From Microthrixaceae bacterium (GTDB lineage: Bacteria; Actinomycetota; Acidimicrobiia; Acidimicrobiales; Microtrichaceae), in NCBI GenBank assembly GCA_020845705.1, contig JADLFH010000052.1, forward strand, positions 24,888 through 88,887: DNA of 64,000 nucleotides. The letters are read 5' to 3'. Positions 26,487 through 35,493 of the stretch are shown piece by piece. Made by a program: the position numbers and the translations under genes. Below the pieces are notes generated by a model that saw only the letters and a list, made by a program, of their open reading frames with translations, did not search any database and was not told the origin of the DNA. Each line of letters starts with the position of its first letter. Positions within the stretch are counted from its first letter, which is position 1.

Positions 26487-27662
26487 GTGGAAGGGTTGCC
26501 GCTCGAGGGGATCGACCTCGATCGCCTGCGGCGCCGCTGGGGCCAGAAGTGGTCGGCCCTCGGCGAAGGGGTCCTTCCTGCATGGGTGGCCGATGCGGAC
26601 GCCGCGCCGCTGCCGGTGGTGCTGGATGCGATCGGTCGGCTCCTCGATGCGGGCGATCTCACCTACCCACACCTCGACGCCCCCGAGCAGCTCACGACAG
26701 CCTTCGCGGCCCATGTCGCACGAAGGCACCGGTGGCACATCGACCCGGCGGACATCGTCATCGGCACCGACGTTGTTCAGCTCATGTCCTTCGCCATCGA
26801 CCGGTTGAGCGAACCGGAGGCACCCGTGATGATCCACACACCGTGCTACAGCGGGCTCCACAAGGAGATCGCCGCGCTGCGCCGGCGGCTGTGGCCGCTG
26901 CCGTGGTCCCGTTCCCCCATGGGCTGGGCCGCATCCACCGATGACATCGTGGCCGGTGCCGAAGCGGGTGCCCGGCTGCTGATCCTCGTGAACCCGCACA
27001 ACCCCACCGGGCGGTGCTGGTCGGCCGAGGAGCTCGACTCGTTGGCAGCGGTCGTGTTGGAGCACGACCTGGTCGTCGCTTCCGACGAAGTGTTCGCGGA
27101 TCTGACCCTCGATGGACGGCAACACATCCCGATTGCCTCGCTCTCGGCGGAGATCGCTGCCCGGACCCTCACCGTCAGTTCACCGTCGAAGAGCCACAAC
27201 CTGGCCGGTGTCCGCTGCGCTGTGGCCCACGTGGGAGGAGGTCCCGCGCTCGACCCGATCCGGCGCATACCCACGAGCCAACTCGGCAGCGTGTCCAACG
27301 TGGGGCTCGTGGCTGCGATGGCTGCGTGGACCCACGGCGAGGGATGGCTCGACGCCTTCGGTGACGCGATCGCCGATCGGCGCGACCAGGCCGTCTCGTT
27401 CATCGCGGATCATCTGCCGGCGGCGGAGATCGTGGTTCCCGAGGCGGGATACATGCTGTGGGTGGACCTGACTCGTGTGGGGTTGCCCGAGCCGGTCGAG
27501 CAGTTCTTCCTCGACCGGGCGATGGTGCGGGTGCTCGGCGGCGACGAGTTCGGCCCCGGAGGCGAGGGGTTTGTTCGCCTCAACCTGGCGACGTCGGGCG
27601 AGTTGCTCGGTGAGATCCTGGAGCGAATGGTCACCGCCGTCGACCTGTGGAGAGCGCAGTGA
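26487..27662 (+). CDS. MalY/PatB-family PLP aminotransferase / C-S lyase
   Basis: Fold-type I PLP enzyme of 391 residues. WVADADAAPLP near the start, NPHNPTGRCWS, SDEVFADL and SSPSKSHNLAG (PLP lysine) match the PatB/MalY group, which includes cystathionine beta-lyases. The GTG at 26487 has GGAGG (26476-26480) 6 bases upstream. Upstream in-frame sequence is antisense to the phosphoesterase. The GNAT gene overlaps its stop by 4 bases, so it is the first gene of the polysaccharide run, though it could be functionally unrelated. Confidence 0.9.
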   Translation: MEGLPLEGIDLDRLRRRWGQKWSALGEGVLPAWVADADAAPLPVVLDAIGRLLDAGDLTYPHLDAPEQLTTAFAAHVARRHRWHIDPADIVIGTDVVQLMSFAIDRLSEPEAPVMIHTPCYSGLHKEIAALRRRLWPLPWSRSPMGWAASTDDIVAGAEAGARLLILVNPHNPTGRCWSAEELDSLAAVVLEHDLVVASDEVFADLTLDGRQHIPIASLSAEIAARTLTVSSPSKSHNLAGVRCAVAHVGGGPALDPIRRIPTSQLGSVSNVGLVAAMAAWTHGEGWLDAFGDAIADRRDQAVSFIADHLPAAEIVVPEAGYMLWVDLTRVGLPEPVEQFFLDRAMVRVLGGDEFGPGGEGFVRLNLATSGELLGEILERMVTAVDLWRAQ

Positions 27663-28738
27663 AGGGGCCGACGCCGAGCCGGTTGAGCACGGTCGTGGTG
27701 CCGTCGCTCGGAATGTGGGCAGAGGACTGGGACGAGCTCGTCGATGCCCTCCCCCTTCCCAGCCCCTTCCTCCGATCGTGGTGGTTGGGCCACGTTGCCG
27801 AGGGGGATCCCCACTTCGTCCTGGCCTTGGATGGGGAGGTGCTGGTCGGCGGAGCAGCCTTCCAGGTCACCGTGCGCCGTGGCGCCGAGGCAGTCGGGAT
27901 GCTGGGTGACGGCCCACTTGCACCGGATCATCTCGACCTGGTCGCGCAACCAGGACGGGTCCATGAGGTGGTCGACGTCCTTCGCCGGTGGTTCCGCCGC
28001 CCCGGATCGCGGGTGATCGATCTGGTCGGCCTTGTGGACGAGGCGTGGATCCTCGGAGCCATGCCCCCAGGATCGATCGTCTACCCCCACGAGGTGGCGC
28101 CTTTTGCCCCCTTGCCGCCCGACTGGGCCGACTATCTGGCGGGTCGGCCGGGTCAGGTGCGTTCCACCATCACCAGGGGTACCAAGAGGCTGGGCAAGGC
28201 CGGGATCGTCGCGCGTAGACGCGAGCTGAGCGAGCCGGCTTTGGTCGATTCCGCCCTGGACGACCTCTACCGCCTCCACGACGCGCGGTGGGGTAGTGGA
28301 TCTGCGGTGTTGGACTCGTGGGCAGGGTTCGCTGCGGCGCTATGGGCAGGGGCGCCGAGCGGCGAGGTGCGCGTGACCGACCTGGTCGATGCCGAGGGCG
28401 AGGTGGTGGCGATCGAGTTGGAGCTGTGTGTCGGACGACGCGTGGCGTTCTACCAGGCCGGCCGGATCGAGAGCCACGACCTGAGGGGCTCGGGCACGGT
28501 GTTGAAAGCAGCGGTCATCCGCGACGCGATCGACAACGGTGCGGTGGAGTTCGACCTGCTCCGGGGCAACGAGGCCTACAAAGCCGAGTGGGCTTCGGCG
28601 CAACGCCGCTTGCTGCGCGCCATCGGAGGCGTGGGCGCTCGTGGGATTGGGGTGGCCGCGTCCATCGATGCCAAGCGCCGGTACCGGCTGGCCCGCAGAT
28701 TCCTCCAAACCAACCTCGCTGGGCGTGGCGACGGCTGA
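27659..28738 (+). CDS. GNAT/FemAB-like acyltransferase (CelD/BcsL type)
   Basis: A 359-residue protein of the acetyltransferase group linked to exopolysaccharide production. The C-terminal GNAT half includes GRRVAFYQAGRIESHDLRGSG and FDLLRGNEAYKAEWA, a hallmark of CelD-like proteins; the N-terminal half resembles FemAB lobes (PLPSPFLRSWWLGHV). The GTG at 27659 overlaps the previous stop (GTGA), with GGAG 6 bases upstream. It probably acylates a sugar intermediate or a surface polymer. Confidence 0.8.
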   Translation: MKGPTPSRLSTVVVPSLGMWAEDWDELVDALPLPSPFLRSWWLGHVAEGDPHFVLALDGEVLVGGAAFQVTVRRGAEAVGMLGDGPLAPDHLDLVAQPGRVHEVVDVLRRWFRRPGSRVIDLVGLVDEAWILGAMPPGSIVYPHEVAPFAPLPPDWADYLAGRPGQVRSTITRGTKRLGKAGIVARRRELSEPALVDSALDDLYRLHDARWGSGSAVLDSWAGFAAALWAGAPSGEVRVTDLVDAEGEVVAIELELCVGRRVAFYQAGRIESHDLRGSGTVLKAAVIRDAIDNGAVEFDLLRGNEAYKAEWASAQRRLLRAIGGVGARGIGVAASIDAKRRYRLARRFLQTNLAGRGDG

Positions 28739-28772
28739 GAGATCGGCGCGGCGCACCCCTACACTCGATCCG

Positions 28773-29498
28773 ATGCACGCAGTGATCCTGGCAGGCGGTC
28801 GTGGCGTCCGGCTCCGCCCTTACACCACCGCGTTCCCCAAACCCCTCGTCCCCATCGGTGACGAGTACGCGATCCTCGAGGTGGTGCTGCGTCAGTTGCG
28901 CGCAGCGGGTTTCGAGACGGTCACGATCGCCATCGGTCATCTCGGCCAACTGATACGTGCCTACTGCGGCGACGGATCGCAGTGGGGACTGTCGATCCAC
29001 TATTGGGACGAGGAGGTGCCGCTCGGCACGATGGGCCCCATCGTCGCGAACCTCGACGACGTTCCCGAGCACTTCCTGGTGATGAACGGCGATGTGCTGA
29101 CCGACCTCGACTATGCGTCGCTGCTCGGCGGCCACGTCTCCTCGGGCGCCCCGATCACCGTCTCCACCTACGCCCGCACCGTCAAGATCGACTTCGGCGT
29201 GCTCGAGATCGGTGGCGAGAACGCCGATCGCATCGTGGCCTTCAGGGAGAAACCGGTGGAGTCGTTCTCGGTCTCCATGGGCATCTACGCGCTGTCCCGT
29301 GAGACCTTGCGGCGCTATGAACCGGGCCAGGCCCTCGGCTTCGACGAGTTGGTGTTGGACCTGCTGGCAGACGGCGAAGCGCTGCCGCGGGTCCATCCCT
29401 TCGACGGCTACTGGCTCGACATCGGCCGACCCGACGACTACGACACCGCGAACGAGGAGTGGGAGGCGCTACGACCCAAGCTCCTGCCCGACCTATGA
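28773..29498 (+). CDS. NDP-sugar pyrophosphorylase (sugar-1-phosphate nucleotidyltransferase)
   Basis: A 241-residue nucleotidyltransferase that activates a sugar-1-phosphate with NTP. The N-terminal AGGRGVRLRPYTTAFPKPLVPIG is the nucleotide-binding signature. VMNGDVLTDLD holds the metal-binding Asp, and FREKPVESFSVSMGIYALS and YWLDIGRPDDY are later family motifs. It lacks the C-terminal left-handed helix of acetyltransferase fusions. The sugar cannot be specified (mannose-1-P or glucose-1-P type). The stop overlaps the next start (ATGA). Confidence 0.88.
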   Translation: MHAVILAGGRGVRLRPYTTAFPKPLVPIGDEYAILEVVLRQLRAAGFETVTIAIGHLGQLIRAYCGDGSQWGLSIHYWDEEVPLGTMGPIVANLDDVPEHFLVMNGDVLTDLDYASLLGGHVSSGAPITVSTYARTVKIDFGVLEIGGENADRIVAFREKPVESFSVSMGIYALSRETLRRYEPGQALGFDELVLDLLADGEALPRVHPFDGYWLDIGRPDDYDTANEEWEALRPKLLPDL

Positions 29499-30592
29499 GC
29501 GGCACCGAAGGGCGACCGCTTCGGGTTCTGGTCTACCTCGACTCGCCCTACAAGGGCGGCGCGGAGATGACCCTGGCGCAGATGTTGGCCGACCTTCCGT
29601 CGCGTTTCGAGGTGATCGTGGCCGGGGTGGTTCCCGAGGTGGTCGAGTGGCTCGCCCGCCACCGTGAAGACACGGTTGTGGAGCTGTTGCCGCCCATTCG
29701 TGGTCGACGCGACCTGGGCGGGATGATCGCCCATGCCCGGGCGTTCCGCCGCCTGAAGCCCGACATCGTGCACTTCAACCTCGGGATCGTGTCGGCCGGC
29801 CAGTGGGCCGTGTTCATCGCGGTGCTGAAGGGGCGTTACCGCACGATCGTGGTGGAGAACTCCCCGGTGAACGCGTGGTCGTCCACGTCCGCGATGTTGA
29901 AGCGGTTCACGTCACCCCGAGTTACGGCCCATGTTGCCGTCGGTGACGCCACGGCTAGATCCGTCGAAGCGATCGCCAAGCTGAAGAAGGGCTCGGTGGG
30001 CACCCTCTACCACGGTGTGCGAGACGTGAGGCGGGACCTGCCACGAGAGCCGGCGAACGGACCCGTCATCCTCCACATCGGGCGGCATCAGCAGGTCAAG
30101 GGCATCGACGTGTTGCTCGAAGCGATGGCTCTGCTGCCCGCTGGAGTCCGCCTCGTCCAGATCGGCGACGGTGAGGAGCGGGACGCCCTGATCGCGCTGG
30201 CCGGCAAGCTCGGCGTGGAGGATCGCGTGGAGTTCAGGTCTCTGGCTTGGGACCAGCGTGCCGGCGACCTGATCGCCGGGTTCGACCTGTTCGTCCTGCC
30301 GTCGCGTGACGAGGGCCTGCCGGTCACCGTGATGGAGGCGATGCTCGCGGGTGTGGGGATCGTCGCTACCGACGTGGGCTCGATCCGCGAGGAGCTGGCC
30401 GACGGCCAGACCGCCGTCATCGTGGCACCGGAGGATCCGGCAGCGCTGGCCAAGGCGATTGGCGACCTCCTCGCCGACCCGCAGCGGCGGGCCGAGCTCG
30501 GGCGCCGCGCGCGTGAGGTTGCCCTGGAGCGTTTCACGGTGGAGGCGACGGTCGCGCGCTACGTGGAGCTCTACGACAGGGTGGCGCGATGA
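29495..30592 (+). CDS. GT4-family glycosyltransferase
   Basis: GT-B fold retaining glycosyltransferase of 365 residues. The N-lobe has SPYKGGAEMTLAQML. The C-lobe has VILHIGRHQQVKGIDVLLEA, the nucleotide-sugar site FVLPSRDEGLPVTVMEAMLAG (EX7E-like), and VATDVGSIREEL. The ATG at 29495 overlaps the previous stop. It probably builds the repeat unit of a surface polysaccharide. Confidence 0.9.
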   Translation: MSGTEGRPLRVLVYLDSPYKGGAEMTLAQMLADLPSRFEVIVAGVVPEVVEWLARHREDTVVELLPPIRGRRDLGGMIAHARAFRRLKPDIVHFNLGIVSAGQWAVFIAVLKGRYRTIVVENSPVNAWSSTSAMLKRFTSPRVTAHVAVGDATARSVEAIAKLKKGSVGTLYHGVRDVRRDLPREPANGPVILHIGRHQQVKGIDVLLEAMALLPAGVRLVQIGDGEERDALIALAGKLGVEDRVEFRSLAWDQRAGDLIAGFDLFVLPSRDEGLPVTVMEAMLAGVGIVATDVGSIREELADGQTAVIVAPEDPAALAKAIGDLLADPQRRAELGRRAREVALERFTVEATVARYVELYDRVAR

Positions 30593-31998
30593 CGGGCCGT
30601 CCGGTTGTGGCCGTGCAGGGACTCGGCTTCGTTGGGGCCGCCATGTCGATCGCGGTCGCCTCCGCTCTCGATGCCACCGGAGAGCCCCTCTACGACGTGA
30701 TGGGGGTGGATCTCGACGACTCGGCCGGTCTGGCACGAGTAGCTGCAATCAACGAAGGGCGGTTCCCCTTCGAGACGACCGACGCCGATCTGGTGGGGGC
30801 GCTGGTCGAGGCCCGTGCGCGGGGGAACCTGTCGGCGGGCACCGACGCCGAGGTGTACGGCAGGGCTTCGGTCATAGTCGTCGACGTCCCCCTCGACATC
30901 GACTGGCGGGCCGAGCAGCCCGCGCTGCGCCTGGGGGGCTTCGAGGCGGCCATCCGCACCATCGGCCGCCATGTCATGGCCGACACATTGGTGTTGGTCG
31001 AAACGACCGTTCCGCCCGGCACGACCGAGAAGATCGTCGTCCCACTGCTGGCCGAGGAGCTGTCCGCCAGAGGACTCGACGCCGATTCGGTTCTCGTCGC
31101 CCACTCCTATGAGCGGGTGATGCCCGGCGCCGACTACTACGACTCGATCGTCCACTACTGGCGGGTCTACGCGGGCCACACCGAGGCGGCGGCGGATGCC
31201 GCGCAGCAGTTCCTCGAGACGGTGATCGACACGGCCAACTTCCCTCTCACCCGGGTCGGCTCCACTACGGCATCGGAGACCGCCAAGGTCTTGGAGAACA
31301 CCTTCCGGGCCACGACCATCGCTTTGATGGACGAGTGGGGCCGCTTCGCCGAGTCGGTCGGCGTCGATCTCTACGAGGTGGTCGACGCGATCCGAATGCG
31401 CCCCACGCACGCGAACATGCGCACTCCGGGCTTCGGTGTGGGTGGTTACTGCCTCACGAAGGACCCGCTCTTCGCCAAGCTCGCGGCGTCCGAGCTGTGG
31501 CGTTCGCCGATGGAGTTCCCCTTCTCGACCGCGGCGGTGCGGACCAACGACGACGCTCCCCGCCGCATCGCGGAGCGGATCGCCGAGCTGTTGGGCGGAA
31601 GCCTCGATGGCCGGCGCATCCTGCTCTTGGGCATCAGCTACCGCCAGGACGTGGGCGACACCCGCTATTCGCCGTCGGAGACCTTCGTGCGGGCGGCCCG
31701 CGATGCCGGTGCCGAAGTGGTGGCGCATGACCCGCTGGTCTCGCACTGGGACGAGCTCGGCCGGGACACGCCTGCGGTGGTGCCGCCTGCCGCCGGCTTC
31801 GACGCGGTCGTCTTCGCAGTGTCGCACCGCGAGTACCGCGAGCTGGACCTCCCATCGTGGCTGGGCGATGCACGGCCGCTGGTCTACGACGGCTTCGGCG
31901 TGCTGGACGCCGAGCAACGGCGGTTCCTGGCCGACACCGGGTGTCGAGTCGAGTCCCTGGGACGCGGCAGTCCCGACCCACTTCCAACGGAGCACTGA
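30589..31998 (+). CDS. UDP-glucose/GDP-mannose dehydrogenase family protein
   Basis: NAD-dependent four-electron sugar nucleotide dehydrogenase of 469 residues, giving a uronic acid. The Rossmann start is VQGLGFVGAAM; the substrate domain carries catalytic Cys288 in GVGGYCLTKDP, with Lys233 in TAKVLENTFR. The C-terminal domain begins GISYRQDVGDTRYSP. The TVPPGTTEK segment and general pattern lean towards WecC-like UDP-N-acetyl-mannosamine dehydrogenase, but the substrate is not settled. The start overlaps the preceding gene by 4 bases. Confidence 0.9.
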   Translation: MTGRPVVAVQGLGFVGAAMSIAVASALDATGEPLYDVMGVDLDDSAGLARVAAINEGRFPFETTDADLVGALVEARARGNLSAGTDAEVYGRASVIVVDVPLDIDWRAEQPALRLGGFEAAIRTIGRHVMADTLVLVETTVPPGTTEKIVVPLLAEELSARGLDADSVLVAHSYERVMPGADYYDSIVHYWRVYAGHTEAAADAAQQFLETVIDTANFPLTRVGSTTASETAKVLENTFRATTIALMDEWGRFAESVGVDLYEVVDAIRMRPTHANMRTPGFGVGGYCLTKDPLFAKLAASELWRSPMEFPFSTAAVRTNDDAPRRIAERIAELLGGSLDGRRILLLGISYRQDVGDTRYSPSETFVRAARDAGAEVVAHDPLVSHWDELGRDTPAVVPPAAGFDAVVFAVSHREYRELDLPSWLGDARPLVYDGFGVLDAEQRRFLADTGCRVESLGRGSPDPLPTEH

Positions 31999-32987
31999 TG
32001 CCCAAGACCCTCATCACCGGCGGCGCCGGATTCATCGGTGGACACCTCTCGGCCCGCCTGTTGGGCGAAGGCCATGAGATCGTTCTGGTGGACAACCTCA
32101 GCCGCGGTGTCCAGGACGAGACCCTCACCGCGCTGTCGGAGCGGCCCGGGTTCTCCGTGAAGGTCGCGGATCTCCGTGATCCCGACTCGCTTGGCGACAT
32201 CGGCTCGGACTTCACCCACATGTTCCACTTCGCAGCACTCCTGGGGGTCCAGAACGTGTTGGACCGCCCGGCGGCGGTGCTGCGGGAGAACGTCTCGATG
32301 CTCGAGACGATGTTGGACGTCGCAGCCCGACAGAGCGCGCTCGAACGCTTCGTCTTCCCGTCTACGAGCGAGGTGTACGTCGGTACCCAGCAGCATTTCG
32401 AGCTGCCGATCCCCAGTCCCGAGACCACGCCGTTGGCCGTCTCGCCGCTGGAGCACCCGCGTACCAGCTACATGCTCTCCAAGATCTACGGCGAGGCACT
32501 GGTGCACCAGTCGGGCCTGCCGTTCACGATCGTGCGACCGCACAACTTCTACGGCCCCCGGATGGGTCTCGCTCACGTTGTGCCGCAGCTGCTCCAGCGG
32601 ATCCACGACGCCGCCGACGGCGACGAGCTGGTGGTGTACTCGATGGACCATCGCCGCACGTTCTGCTTCATCGACGATGCCGTGGAGTACCTGGTGCGGC
32701 TGTTGGGCCCCGGCGGTGCGGGGGGCACGTTCAACATCGGGGTCCAGACACCTGAGGTGACCATCGGCGAGCTCGCGGAGTTGTTGATCGCGATCGTGGG
32801 GCGTGAACTGAAGATCGTGCCGGGCGAGACCACACCGGGTTCGCCGCCGCGTCGCTGCCCCGACATGACCCGGACCATCGGCGCCACCGGCCACGCCCCT
32901 GCCGTGTCGTTGGAGCAGGGCGCGCGGCGCACCTACGACTGGTACCGCGATCGGGTCTTCGCCGGCGGTGGTCTCTCCGCCAGGTGA
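31998..32987 (+). CDS. NAD-dependent sugar epimerase/dehydratase (extended SDR)
   Basis: A 329-residue extended SDR. TGGAGFIGGHLSARLL binds NAD; FPSTSEVYVG and SYMLSKIYGE (the YxxxK pair is Tyr-Met-Leu-Ser-Lys) form the active site; RPHNFYGPRMG and RTFCFIDDAVEYLV are typical of UDP-glucuronate decarboxylases and epimerases. Paired with the dehydrogenase it would convert the uronic acid product. The start shares the A of the previous stop (TGATG). It is the last gene of the six-gene run. Confidence 0.9.
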   Translation: MPKTLITGGAGFIGGHLSARLLGEGHEIVLVDNLSRGVQDETLTALSERPGFSVKVADLRDPDSLGDIGSDFTHMFHFAALLGVQNVLDRPAAVLRENVSMLETMLDVAARQSALERFVFPSTSEVYVGTQQHFELPIPSPETTPLAVSPLEHPRTSYMLSKIYGEALVHQSGLPFTIVRPHNFYGPRMGLAHVVPQLLQRIHDAADGDELVVYSMDHRRTFCFIDDAVEYLVRLLGPGGAGGTFNIGVQTPEVTIGELAELLIAIVGRELKIVPGETTPGSPPRRCPDMTRTIGATGHAPAVSLEQGARRTYDWYRDRVFAGGGLSAR

Positions 32988-33013
32988 GTGCCGCCCCGGG
33001 CGTTGGGGTTGCT

Positions 33014-33847
33014 TCAGCCTGACGGCTCGCACACGAAGTCGATGAGCTCCTCGACCGCGCCCACCAGGGACGGATCCAGGTCGCGGTAGCCGACCACCTT
33101 CCCCAGAAGCTGCTTCCAGAAGCTGCGGGCATCGGCAACGCCGACCGCTTCGCAGATGCCTTCCTTCCACTCCCGGTCGCGGGGAACCTCAGGCCAGGCG
33201 TCGAGGCCGACCAGCTTCGGGTCGATCGCCGCCCACACGTCGATGAAACGGTGACCGCGGATCAACACGTCGGGATGGTCCACCGCCGCGGCGAGTCGGG
33301 ACTCCTTCGAGTGGTCCACGAGGTGATCGACGAGGATCCCGAGCCTCCGGCCGGGCCGTGGGCCGAAGCCGCGGACCGTCTCGAGGAGGTCGTCGATTCC
33401 ACCCAGGGGCTCCACGACGATGCCCTCCGCCCGCAGGTCGTCACCCCACACCTTCTCGATGAGCTCCGCGTCGTGGATGCCCTCGACCAGGATGCGACTG
33501 GCGCGCGCCACCCGGGCGGGAACCTCGCCCACCGAAACCGAACCCGACGCCGTGATCCTGGGAGCGGTCGACGGCTTCGCCTTGGGGGTGACGAGCTGCA
33601 CGTGGCGACCGCCAACGGTGAAGGAGCCGGCTGTGTTGCGGAAGCGGTGATCGCGACCGGAGTCGTCACGTACCGTGACGGCCGCCTCGGTGAACTCCAC
33701 GATGGCGCCGAAGCAGCCGGTTGCCACATGCACCACGTCGAGGCCGAGCGTGGCGGGCCGGGGTGGATAGGTCCTGGGACCGGTTCGGGACCCGCCGTCG
33801 AGGTCGATCGGCTCGGACAGGATGCCCTTCGAGTAGATCTCAGCCAC
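33014..33847 (-). CDS. DUF3097 family protein
   Basis: A 277-residue protein matching the actinobacterial DUF3097 family, recognised by ASRILVEGIHDAELIEKVWGDDL and ILVDHLVDHSKESRLAA followed by VLIRGHRFIDVWAA. The VEGxxD pattern and the downstream LVDHLVDxS recall a TOPRIM-like acidic arrangement; that link is inference. Function is unknown; the family is common and often single-copy in actinobacteria. Confidence 0.85.
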   Translation of the reverse strand: MAEIYSKGILSEPIDLDGGSRTGPRTYPPRPATLGLDVVHVATGCFGAIVEFTEAAVTVRDDSGRDHRFRNTAGSFTVGGRHVQLVTPKAKPSTAPRITASGSVSVGEVPARVARASRILVEGIHDAELIEKVWGDDLRAEGIVVEPLGGIDDLLETVRGFGPRPGRRLGILVDHLVDHSKESRLAAAVDHPDVLIRGHRFIDVWAAIDPKLVGLDAWPEVPRDREWKEGICEAVGVADARSFWKQLLGKVVGYRDLDPSLVGAVEELIDFVCEPSG

Positions 33848-33908
33848 GGTCGCAGCAGGCTACCGATGTGTTGGGAGGCTCGCGGTGACCCCGTGGCGCT
33901 GCGCCGCG

Positions 33909-35381
33909 TCAGTCGGCGGGACCCTCCATGAGGGTGATCCGCTCGCTTCGCTGACGACCCAATCCGGTGGTCCACTCAACGGCCACCTCGTCACCGGCGC
34001 TCTTGTGCACCATCAGGTCGCTGAGGGATTCGGGGGTCGTCACGGGCTGACCGTCGATCGAGGTGATGGTGTCGCCGGAACGGATGCCGGCCTTCTCCGC
34101 CGGTGACCCAACCGCGACCCCGTTGACTACTGCGGTTCCTCCTTGGGGGACCACCTGCACACCCATGATCCCCGGAAGGCCGATGTGCACCTCGTCGGTC
34201 TCGTTGCCGGCCTCGACCTGCTTGGCGATGTCGAGCGCAGCTCCGATGGGTATGGCGTAGCCCACGCTCTGGGAGGCCTGGAACCGATTCGATGCGGCGG
34301 CCGCGGTGTTCATGCCGATCACCTCGCCGTCGGCGTCGATCAGCGGACCGCCGGAGTCGCCCGGTTGGATCGGGGCGCTGGTCTCGATGAGGTTGTGCAG
34401 CGTCTCGGTGTTGCCACCGTTCTCGTCGCTTGCGGTGATGGTCTGGTCCAACGCGGTGACCGTCCCGCTGACCACCGACGGGGCACCACCCTTGCCGCCG
34501 GCGTTGCCGGCAGCCACCACCGGATCGCCGATCGCGACCTCGTCGGAGCGGTCGGTCTTCACCGTGGGAAGGTCGTTCGCGTCGACCAACTGGAGGAGCG
34601 CGATGTCGAGGGTCGGTGCCGTGCCGAGGACCTTGGCCTCATAGGAGCGTCCCGTGCCGACCACGGTGGCGAGGATCGTGGTGGACCCGTCGATCACGTG
34701 GTTGTTCGTCAGCACCTTTCCGTCGGACGTGAGGATCATGCCGGTGCCGGCGGCCGCGGCGGACTCGTAGCCGAGCTGTGTGTTGATGTTCACGAGCGCG
34801 GGAGTGACCTTCGCCGCGATCTCCTGGGCCTGTGCGTCGGTGGGTGCTGTACCCGGGGTGGTGGGAATCGATGGGGTGCCGCCTGTGCCCGGGTCGCCGG
34901 CCGTGCCCGGGTCGCCACCGGTGGACGGATCGGACCCGATGGTGTCGTCGGTGCGATCGAAGGGGTAGCCGGCCCCATCGGCCAGGCTCGACGCCCGGTC
35001 CTGAACGGCACGGTCGATGGTGATCCCCGCGGTGAGGCCCAAGACGATCGCGATGAGGGCCAGGAGAGCCACGGTTGCGATGGCAGGGCCACGTTGACGT
35101 TGTTGGTGTGGCTGTGGTTGCGGGGCAGGTGGAACGCCGGGGTAGCCGTAGCCGCCCAGCGGAGGTGCGGGCGGCGGGTGGCTGGGCCCCCAGTTCCAAC
35201 CCGGGGTGGGTGGCGGCGGTGGCCACGCTCCCTGAGGTGGCGCCTGCGCGATGTATGACTGGCCGGGCGGTGTCGGTGGGGTGGTGCCGGGCGGGAGGTG
35301 CCAGGCGGTGGTGGCGGACGCGGTCGGTTCTCCTCCCAACGGGATGCTGCGCTGATAGGTGGGTTTCGCGTCCTGGCTCAT
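33909..35381 (-). CDS. HtrA/DegP-like membrane-anchored serine protease with PDZ domain
   Basis: A 490-residue protein. An N-terminal cytoplasmic Pro-rich region (about 30-95) is followed by one membrane helix (about 100-121), a low-complexity Gly/Thr/Pro linker (about 150-180) and a trypsin-like domain. The catalytic triad is His228 (LTNNHVIDG), Asp259 (LDIALLQL) and Ser343 (QPGDSGGPLI). A C-terminal PDZ domain (about 395-475) has VGSPAEKAGIRSGDTITSIDG. It resembles mycobacterial HtrA/PepD envelope quality-control proteases. Confidence 0.93.
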   Translation of the reverse strand: MSQDAKPTYQRSIPLGGEPTASATTAWHLPPGTTPPTPPGQSYIAQAPPQGAWPPPPPTPGWNWGPSHPPPAPPLGGYGYPGVPPAPQPQPHQQRQRGPAIATVALLALIAIVLGLTAGITIDRAVQDRASSLADGAGYPFDRTDDTIGSDPSTGGDPGTAGDPGTGGTPSIPTTPGTAPTDAQAQEIAAKVTPALVNINTQLGYESAAAAGTGMILTSDGKVLTNNHVIDGSTTILATVVGTGRSYEAKVLGTAPTLDIALLQLVDANDLPTVKTDRSDEVAIGDPVVAAGNAGGKGGAPSVVSGTVTALDQTITASDENGGNTETLHNLIETSAPIQPGDSGGPLIDADGEVIGMNTAAAASNRFQASQSVGYAIPIGAALDIAKQVEAGNETDEVHIGLPGIMGVQVVPQGGTAVVNGVAVGSPAEKAGIRSGDTITSIDGQPVTTPESLSDLMVHKSAGDEVAVEWTTGLGRQRSERITLMEGPAD

Positions 35382-35405
35382 GCGCCGGGATCCTCCGTCG
35401 TCTCG

Positions 35406-35434
35406 ACCACAAGACCTTGGGGTCGTCTTGTGGT
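35406..35434 (-). terminator. 10-bp inverted repeat between the glycosyltransferase and htrA genes
   Basis: ACCACAAGAC (35406-35415) and GTCTTGTGGT (35425-35434) are perfect complements with a 9-base loop. The hairpin lies 60 bases past the glycosyltransferase stop and 25 bases before the htrA start. It may end the upstream transcript or act as a leader structure or operator for htrA. Confidence 0.45.
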
Positions 35435-35493
35435 GATAGTCAAGCCCGTCAATCCGAGAACGAGGTAAGAACCGGCGGGGGATCGGCGATGGA

